From the NCBI GenBank assembly GCA_958298945.1, contig OY282606.1, positions 46,079,920 through 46,143,919 on the forward strand: a stretch of DNA of 64,000 bases, in the 5' to 3' direction. The stretch is from Atherix ibis (taxonomy: Eukaryota > Arthropoda > Insecta > Diptera > Athericidae). Under the pieces are notes generated by a model, which had not been told where the DNA came from, made no database searches, and saw only the letters and a program-made list of their open reading frames with translations. A program made the position numbers and the translations under genes. Shown piece by piece: positions 56,968 to 64,000 of this stretch (the stretch's first letter is position 1; every line of letters begins with the position of its first letter).

Positions 56968-58139
56968 CGAGGGTCTTTCAATAAGTCCTTAGAAAAAGAT
57001 GGAAAAAAAGTGTTTTTTTTTTCAACATAATCTTCTTTTAGCTCTATTCACTTTTCCAACCGTTTTTCCAAAATTTTTATCCCGTCCAAAAAATAGGATT
57101 TCGGAAGTTCTGCAAAATACTCATCCTTTTGAGCAATGACGTCCTCGTTGGAAGTCAACCGTCGTCAGCCAACCCATTTCTTCAGATTGGGGAAAAGAAA
57201 ATAGTCACTCGGGGCCAAATCTGATGAATAAGCGGGATGCTGCAACAATTCCATTCTCAATTCCACAATTTTGGCCATGGAAACAGCGCAGGTGTGCACA
57301 CGCGCATTGTCTTGATGCAAGAGGATTTTTTTCTTCTTCAGATGGGGGCGTTTCCCTTTGATTTCCCCGCTCAACCGTTGTAATAACGACGCGTAATACG
57401 CTCCTGTTATTGTTTTTCTTTTTTCCAAGTAGTCGATAAAAATGATGCCCTGCGAATCCCAAAAGACCGTGGCCACCACCTTGCCGGCCAATGGCACAGT
57501 TTTTGCCTTCTTCGAAGCCCGTTTACCCTTGAAAATCCACTGTGATTACTGTCTCTTCGTTTCTGGAGTGTAGTAGTATATCCAGATTTCGTCCACAGTG
57601 ACATATCGACGAAGGAATTCGGCAGGATTGCGATGAAAGAGTGCCAAGATAACCTCAGAGTCCACTGCACGATTGCGCTTATTCTCCTCTGAGAGAAAAC
57701 GCGGCACCCATTTTGCCGAAAATCAGATCGTGGATTTTGTCGATGATTTCAGGAGTAGACACCTCAACTGGGCGTCCTGAACGATTTTCATCTTTTGTGG
57801 ATGAACGGCCACGTTTAAATTCATTCACCGAATTGTAAACCGTCGTAAACACAGGTGCAGATGTGCCATGAACTGCATCCAACTCGGCTTTGGTTTCTTT
57901 CGGGCTTAAGCCTTTCAAATGGAGATGTTTGATGACAGCCCTAATAAACTCGCTTTTTTCATTGTTATGCACAAATTAATGACGTTAACTTTAATCAACG
58001 ATAGAAATTGACCTACGCAATGGATCAAGCTGAAATTTTGACAGCTTTCCTGTCGATAATGCTACTTACAAAAAAAATCTTTACCGACACTACAAGCGCA
58101 ATTTCTCGGATTTTCTAAGGACTTATTGAACGACCCTCG
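56968..58139 (-). mobile_element. mariner family C, full length, frameshifted
   Basis: Terminal repeats CGAGGGTCTTTCAATAAGTC and an inverse differing by one base (TCGTTCAA), flanked by TA (56966-56967 and 58140-58141), 1172 bp. The minus-strand transposase lies in three overlapping frames: MHNNEKSEFIRAVIKHLHLK, then YVTVDEIWIYY, then WDSQGIIFIDYLEKRK, LLHQDNARVHTC and LAPSDYFLFPNLK. All three catalytic Asp residues are present. Confidence 0.92.
57165..57972 (-). pseudogene. mariner family C transposase, frameshifted
   Basis: N-terminal part 57972-57679, middle part near 57670-57540, and C-terminal part 57497-57165 are in different frames, with a TGA after KKWVG. The D34D spacing is kept in the last part. 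Shorter at the C-terminus than usual mariner transposases. Confidence 0.88.
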
Positions 58140-58141
58140 TA

Positions 58142-60598
58142 TCTTAAAACTCCGGTAAATACTGAAGTATAGAACTGAAAACTATTCTAAATCAATTAAA
58201 AATCTATAAATTAGTAAATTTAATATTGTTCTTTTGACGTTTTAATGGTGGACGACTAAGTACAATAGTATGCCTAGATTAAGAAACCACACAATAAAAC
58301 AGCAATTAAAAATTAATTGTTCTCAGTAAAATAATTATTTTTGCCCGAGACATTAGAGAAACTTATTTCCCACACTGTTGAAAATTATCAACTTTACGTT
58401 CGTTCAACGGGTATTAATTACCACAAAATAGAATTTGTTGATTTAACCGCATCCATACCGAATAATGGAGTTCAATTTCTGATTAGAATCGCATCAAAGC
58501 GACCGTAACATGATCAGAAGACAAAAATTTTATCTTCCGATTAGCTAGATAATAGTGAAAGTGTGCTCCGACACAGCCAGTAATTGATACTTGATTTGAT
58601 CAGAATCGAGATTAATAAACTGCTGGTAGGATAAACCTCCCCATCCCCCATTCCAAACGTGAGCCATCACCTTTCAACATTTTATGTTATGTTTTGTGAC
58701 GAGATTGTATCTTGATGAGAAGAGTAAATAGTCAGAGGATGAATTGATACTTTTGAAGATAAAAATTCGGAAAAAAAACAATATTACAAATACACATGTA
58801 CGTACAACCCATTTCATCCTGTTGCATTCAAAAAGCCTATTCGACAAATGCAGAATTGCCAATGTTCGGCCCTCCCCTTTACGAATGCAGTCGTACTTTC
58901 TAAAGTACGTATTATCACCCCATTAATTTGCGGTTAGACAAATAACATGAATTGAAGGGGTGTACACAGGTTGCCACTAATAAAACTACCCAAACTATGT
59001 TGAATTGGAAAGTATTTGTTACGCTTACTTTGGAAAACTGGTAGCCAAAATGAATAAATAGACTTTATGGTGTGCACATGTTGTAGGCCTAGTCTAATGT
59101 TGATTTTGTTTTGTATTTTTTTTTTAACTAGTACTAAATCGATGCAGTAGCATACATTCAAGTCTAATAATATGTCGAATGGACACGTGCCAATGAGATA
59201 ATAAAAGGCAACGAAACAAAACCGTAAATCCCCGTTTCCACAAAAGTATGACGGGTACACTATCAAGTACGGCTTAGTGTAATAATTTCAGCAAACTATT
59301 AAGGAAATGTAATATTTTTAAGTGATTTTTAAACACAGATAAGAAGATAATATGTAATATTAAAGATGCTAATCAAAATAAGGAAGATTCGCCCAAGTAT
59401 TTATTAACAAATATGATAGCAGAAGAGAAATTTTAAAAATGTACTAAAAAAAAATTTGGTTAGAACAATTTTGAGATGAATTGTCAGCGCACTATTCCTT
59501 ATTGTTTCTATTTATTTAGCAGTGGAAAAAAATGACAACTGATAATCACCTTATGTTGAGATGGTCTTAAAAATAATTAAACTCAAAATTGGTCGTCTAG
59601 CATGACATAATCAAGTAGGTTGGCGACTAGTACACAATAGTGCTCAAGTTCCAATTTGACTTAGGATATCCTGTCGCCAAATGGCCTTTGGTGTCGTGAG
59701 TTACTAATGATGGCTGACATGATTGGAGAGAAAAAACCATAGCTGGTTCTTTGGCGTATTGGCCAGTAATCAGAGGATCAACCGGTACGATTGACCAATG
59801 TGGATTTTGCACTGACCACAAGAGTTCCGTTTACATATTTTTCTATTAAATCCACTTGACTTAAAAACCCGGTGTCACATGCGTTATTTCAATTAGTAAA
59901 TTCTGTACGTAGTAGGATCACCGTCGCCGAAAGAAGGGGCACTGCAAAAGACGTTCCATATAGTTCTCTCCCACTTCAGTCGTCGGTCAGCTCCATCCTT
60001 TTGGGTCGTTGTTTAGTTTTATTTTTCATTCGGTTTTTTATTCCAAATACCCAAACCCCTTCCTCCCCTCCCACAAACATACTTCCAATACCAATTTTAC
60101 TTACCTACCATATGCCCTATTCCTTTTCCACCCGGCTTTGAATTTTTTTTATTAAATTTAATTGAGATTCATTTTATTTTCGCTTTCCCTTCCCTTGGAG
60201 AATTCCGGTATGATTTTTTTTTGTTATGTGGGTGTGAGAACACCACATTGCTATCCTTCAAATCCCCCCACAATATCCGCATTGCTAGCTGCCAGCATGC
60301 CACGGCAACTGGCCATACTCCTATTGAACTGATGTTCTCTAGCTAACTCCAAATTTTATTAGTTTCCTTATCCTAATCCTACACCAAAAATATCTTTGAT
60401 TTTACAAAAATATTTTACAATAACCTCAAAATGTAGTCCAAAAAATGTAGTCACATTCGAGTGTGGCGATTTCATCCAACGAGCTCTCTGTCACCAAATG
60501 GAATTGCGGGAATGGTTCTAGAACTCACATGTCAAAAAATTTCTTTGTTCGTGGCAAAAGAATCGCTAAGAGTTAATTTTAAACGATCTACTAGCCTG
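58142..60598. other. intergenic, nothing recognised
   Basis: Mixed AT-rich DNA with a pyrimidine-rich stretch at 60030-60130. No gene or repeat could be named. Confidence 0.4.
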
Positions 60599-60600
60599 CA

Positions 60601-61542
60601 CGAGGTCTGTTCAAAAAGTATCGCGAATTTTGTGTTTTTTCAAGAGTTATTTATTTATTCATGAATATCAATTTTGTCCCCTTCAAAGTAATCCCCACCA
60701 GATATAATACACTTGTGCCAACGTTTTTTCAGATCCTTGAAGCACTTCAAAAAATTATTTTTTGTGATCTTGTTCAGCTCCTCCTTCGATGGCGTCTTTA
60801 TCTCCTCAATCGTAGCGTAGCGTCGTTCATTCATGGGGCTCTTCAGTTTCGGGAACAAGAAAAAGACACAGGGGGCCAGATCTGGGGAATAAGGTGGCTG
60901 CGGCATTATTAGTGTGTTGTTTTTGGCCAAAAATTCGCGCACAAGCAACGATGCGTGAGCAGGGGCGTTATCATGGTGCAAAAGCCAATTTTTGTTCTTT
61001 CACAAATCCGGACGTTTCTGGCGGATTGCTTCGCGCAACTTGCGCATAACTTGCAGGTAATATTCCTTATTGACCGTTCTAGTCTGTGGCAAGAACTCAT
61101 GATGCACCATGCCCCGCAATCGAAGAAAACTGTAAGCAAAACCTTCACATTCGACCGAACTTGGCGCTTTGTTCGGTCTTGGCTCGTGCGGCAGCTTCCA
61201 TTAGGATGATTGTGCTTTGATTTCCACGTCATAACCATAAACCCATGATTCACCAGTTATGACCCTCTGGAGCAAATTTGGGTCTTCGCGGACAGAGTCC
61301 AACAGCTCCTTAGCAATGTTAATGCGATGCTGTTTTTGGTCGAAATTGAGCAAAAATAGAAAACCAGCCAAAACACGTAAAAGCAAAAGAGCTGTCAAAA
61401 ATTAACTGAAAATTTAAAATGGCCGAACTTGTCGGCATAAGTAAGAGAGATGAGTACCAACATAATGCCGCAAAAAAGCGAAAATCGAATATACGTAACC
61501 CGCGGAAATTCAAAATTCGCGATACTTTTTGAACAGACCTCG
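60601..61542 (-). mobile_element. mariner family A, most complete copy
   Basis: Both terminal repeats (CGAGGTCTGTTCAAAAAGTA at the left, inverse at the right) are present. TA flanks the right side and CA the left, a mutated duplication. At about 942 bp it is deleted in the N-terminal coding half. The minus-strand transposase keeps VITGESWVYGYDVEIKAQSS (one Asp missing against VITGDESW), HHDNAPAH (second Asp) and [17 protein letters not shown], where the third catalytic Asp is Val. Confidence 0.9.
60655..61400 (-). pseudogene. mariner family A transposase, catalytic Asp residues lost
   Basis: The C-terminal frame (60981-60655) ends [18 protein letters not shown] and holds the second Asp. The third Asp position is GTC-type Val in PCVFFLF. 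Upstream, the first Asp codon of VITGDESW is deleted (reads VITGESW). Dead on two catalytic positions. Confidence 0.85.
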
Positions 61543-61543
61543 T

Positions 61544-62164
61544 ATATACGCAATATGTTAATCCATGTTCAAAAGATCTCCTAGCACATGTACAAAGAAT
61601 CATCTATCAAATGGCTTGAGGTCTCCAAACAAGTACTTAAAATATATCGTTGCACATGCAAGTACATTTTCACGAAAAGCTCCTTGTTGAATGGAAAAGC
61701 CTATATAAGATCCATCCTCATTTATGAATTTAAACTATTGGAGAAGAGACCATTAAGCCTTCTAGTTTTGTCAACAATTATAGTAAATTTGTGACGTTTC
61801 TTTAATCTTGGAAAATAAAATTTATCTGCTTAAAAACAAAAATAATAGTCCCAATATTTCTCCTAAGGCAGGTTCCATCCAATCTTTCGAAAATAAGTAC
61901 CATCTCAGAGCATCTCAAAAGATAGAAACTGTTTCTTGTTTTCCTACCAAAAAATTATTTCAAGCACCATCTCTCCTTATCGTTTTGAGGTAAATTTTAT
62001 AAATGACTAGATAATGGTGATATTCTTCCATAACAGGAGAAAGGGATGATTACAACTTGAGTTTACACGATTTAATTATTTCAAAACCGTGTTTATTCCC
62101 ATCAGGATTTCTCCCCTTATAAGAAAAAAAAGGAAAACGACCAACTTTTATCCAAAAAACTTAC
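61544..62164. other. spacer before EMC6, nothing recognised
   Basis: AT-rich; no coding signal beyond a short open frame at 61588-61794 without family resemblance. Includes DNA 3' of EMC6. Confidence 0.4.
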
Positions 62165-62170
62165 TTTATT
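62165..62170 (-). promoter_or_regulatory. poly(A) signal of EMC6
   Basis: Minus-strand AATAAA about 110 bp downstream of the EMC6 stop codon, the expected place for a cleavage signal. Inferred from sequence and position only. Confidence 0.5.
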
Positions 62171-62277
62171 TAAAACAAATGACAATTCTTCAAAACGATA
62201 ATAAACTCAAACAATATATTTTCTTATAAACAAATCTTATAAAATAATAAAGTTAATTAAATATGCAATATTTGCGA

Positions 62278-62486
62278 TCAGTAGACATGTACCATACCAT
62301 AAAGGAATGTCCAGAATAGGACGTACGTGCAAAGGCCGCCCATAAAACCATTTGTGAGAAGATTTCGTCGGTTTTTAAAATATTTTTGCCAATTTGATCC
62401 ACATTTCATTAGTAAGAGACACCACAGTCCAAAGACGGCAAAAATATAGAAGAAGAATCCGATTATTCCAGTCAAGCCGAGAACTC
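62278..62486 (-). CDS. EMC6: EMC6 exon 2
   Basis: Acceptor TATAG before 62486. Two bases finish the Gly codon, then [13 protein letters not shown] to the terminal MVHVY and a TGA at 62280-62278. Confidence 0.95.
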
Positions 62487-62715
62487 CTATAAACCGAAAC
62501 GAGCAAACAAATATTCAATAATTTCCATCACCCCAAAATCAAATAAACCGATTTGGAAAATGTGCCAATTGTTGCTTACCTGCTGTACATCCTGATAACG
62601 CTGCCATTGACGTTCGGCAATACTCCACCGTCGAGGCATTCTTCTTCATCGGATAATAGCTGTAGCCGACCACTTCCAAATTTTCTAACTCACATGGTTT
62701 TGTTTTGCTAGCCAT
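62278..62715 (-). CDS. EMC6: ER membrane protein complex subunit 6
   Basis: Two exons, 62715-62580 and 62486-62278, join through a 93-bp GT-AG intron (donor GTAAGC, acceptor TTTATAG) inside a Gly codon and give 114 residues. Known human EMC6 is 110 residues. The match is strong: [20 protein letters not shown] at residues 30-49 and [15 protein letters not shown] at the C-terminus are nearly identical to the family. EMC6 is a small multi-pass core subunit of the EMC, which inserts tail-anchored and multi-pass proteins into the ER membrane. Hydrophobic helices are visible at about residues 36-52, 53-73 and 90-110, with a basic loop (KYFKNRRN) between the last two. The start is the first in-frame ATG. 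A minus-strand AATAAA at 62170-62165 lies about 110 bp after the stop. It is divergent from WDR91. Confidence 0.96.
62580..62715 (-). CDS. EMC6: EMC6 exon 1
   Basis: ATG at 62715-62713; 45 codons plus one base; donor G|GTAAGC at 62579. Encodes the cytosolic N-terminus and the start of the first hydrophobic helix. Confidence 0.95.
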
Positions 62716-63204
62716 TTTCAATTAAAATCAACTTCAGATAACCTCCGGTAGCAAATACGTATTATCATTAATGAAAACTAAACTATTTTCATTTATTTCT
62801 ATTCCGAAATATTTTTAAATAAATTCTATTACAACACTTCTCACATGAAAAACACCAATTACAATTAATTTAACTTTATTTTGACATTTCCAGTCACTGA
62901 CATACTGAAGTTAGCTAACCATGTAAATCTCATTAAAATAGTACTGCCATATGTCAAACATAACCATATGATTAGCAAAGTATGTATGACAACTGCGAGA
63001 AATCAAATTCTGACATTTGGCATGGTTTTTTTTAATTTTTCGCATTTGTAAATGAAAACAATAACAATTAATTTGTGGGTGTTTTTTTTTTCTGATAAAA
63101 TATTAAAAATTACTATCGAAACAGATTTTTATTAGTTTTTTAGATTTTATAAAAGTCATCCTAATATAGTATATAGTGATTACCTTGTGAGAAATTCATT
63201 GGAA
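62716..63204. promoter_or_regulatory. shared upstream region of EMC6 and WDR91
   Basis: The start codons of EMC6 (minus) and WDR91 (plus) are 489 bp apart and face away from each other, so both promoters must lie in or near this AT-rich interval. No clear TATA box pair or CpG island is visible. Housekeeping genes often share such divergent promoters. Confidence 0.5.
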
Positions 63205-63448
63205 ATGGCTCATAATCAATATATTGATGGACTTGTACGTGAATACATGCTATTTCGTGGATTCTCAAATTCCCTTAAGATTTTCGATACAGAATTGAAG
63301 AATGACAAAGACAAAAGTTTTCGTGTCGAAAAGATTATGGATCAAATCGCAACATCCATAAATAATCAAGATTTACAATCGTTAAGAGAAACCTGGGCAA
63401 ATTTAGACAAAAACTTTTTCAACAAACTCGAACATTCGTTGGCTTTGG
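63205..63448 (+). CDS. WDR91: WDR91 exon 1
   Basis: ATG at 63205; 81 codons plus one base; donor GG|GTAAAC at 63449. LisH-like segment with FRGFSNSLKIFD. Confidence 0.92.
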
Positions 63449-64000
63449 GTAAACGAAAATCAAATTATTTTTTCTAATATTAAAATTCATAATAATTTTT
63501 TATGTGATTCTAGCTGTACGAAAACTGGAACATGGAATTTTCAAAATGTACTTGGTTACAGCACACGTAACGGGGAAACCAGAGAAAGTATCTGAATTTT
63601 TCGTCAAATTTTCTAATGATCTTCAACAGCAATCAGAGTGGAAAGACTGGTTCTGTATGGATTGCTTTAAGATATTGTAACACTGTGAAAATTTTAATAA
63701 TTTATTGTTTTTAGATTTTCCATTTTGTAAAAATCCTGAAGAGCATGCAATATTTGCAATTTACTTTACGAAACAGTGGCAGGATACACTCTTGATTTCG
63801 TTGCACAATTTTTTAGCAACAATTTTCCAATGCATGCCGCAACCGACACTGTCGAAAATTGGTAGTGAAAAAGCATTAATAACAAGATTACAAGATGAAA
63901 ACACTACACTTCGCAGTCGGATTCAATCGTTGACGAATGCGGCGGCTGCCACAGGCCCGAGCAGTTCATCACAACAGTCCGCAACACTTAATGAGTCAAT
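63205..64000 (+). CDS. WDR91: WDR91 homologue, 5' part (runs off window end)
   Basis: Three exons are visible: 63205-63448, 63514-63654, and 63715 to the window end. Phases match through two short introns (65 and 60 bp; donors GTAAAC and GTATGG; acceptors TCTAG and TTTAG). About 223 residues are seen. The start MAHNQYIDGLVREYMLFRGF resembles the LisH-like N-terminus of WDR91. Later blocks QSEWKDWF, FPFCKNPEE and LISLHNFLATIFQCMP match the family, and a short coiled coil (ITRLQDENTTLRSRIQSL) follows near residue 185. The WD-repeat half lies beyond the window. Known role: with WDR81 it lowers endosomal PI3P by restraining the Beclin-1/VPS34 complex and promotes early-to-late endosome conversion. 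The ATG at 63205 is preferred because it starts the conserved block. Confidence 0.93.
63514..63654 (+). CDS. WDR91: WDR91 exon 2
   Basis: Acceptor TTCTAG before 63514; begins AVRKLEHGIFKMYLV and ends DLQQQSEWKDWF plus one base; donor GTATGG at 63655. Confidence 0.9.
63715..64000 (+). CDS. WDR91: WDR91 exon 3 (partial)
   Basis: Acceptor TTTTTAG before 63715. Reads YFPFCKNPEEHAIFAIYF, then the coiled-coil segment and a Ser/Ala-rich tail. The frame is still open at the last base of the window. Confidence 0.9.

Noticed and set aside
63187..63204. Upstream in-frame GTG start for WDR91
   Set aside because: Eukaryotic nuclear genes start at ATG; the ATG at 63205 begins the conserved segment.

Overview
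This is nuclear DNA from an insect, most likely a fly. It is very AT-rich, its genes are split by GT-AG introns, and it is full of decayed mariner transposons and non-LTR retrotransposons. Three conserved animal genes can be recognised. (1) An orthologue of the Drosophila photoreceptor zinc-finger factor glass lies on the minus strand, with eight coding exons between 26190 and 7615. (2) EMC6, a subunit of the ER membrane protein complex, is on the minus strand in two exons (62715-62278). (3) The 5' part of WDR91, an endosomal WD-repeat protein, is on the plus strand from 63205 and runs off the window end. EMC6 and WDR91 are divergent and share an upstream region of about 490 bp.

Layout. 1-7614: intergenic DNA downstream of glass with three mariner-family copies, one of them (2582-3863) inserted in a repeat that carries a consensus heat-shock element. 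7615-26190: glass. Its introns hold a second heat-shock-element repeat, two copies of one mariner family, two fragments of a third mariner family (one reduced to its terminal repeats), and three non-LTR fragments, one split by a mauritiana-type mariner. All the fragments joined in the glass exon list keep one open reading frame. 26191-62164: about 36 kb with no recognisable host gene, made of AT-rich DNA, non-LTR remnants, a three-copy dispersed repeat, two strong hairpins, a degenerate tandem array with a period of about 580 bp, and four mariner copies or fragments. One of these, at 47309-48566, is structurally complete with an uninterrupted 338-residue transposase. 62165-64000: the EMC6/WDR91 pair.

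Nothing here looks like a new multi-gene system. The points most worth following up are the intact mariner, the two heat-shock-element repeats, the hairpins, the degenerate tandem array, and the glass gene structure, whose most N-terminal exon was not found. Exon boundaries were read by eye from splice consensus, reading-frame continuity and remembered family similarity; no alignment was run.
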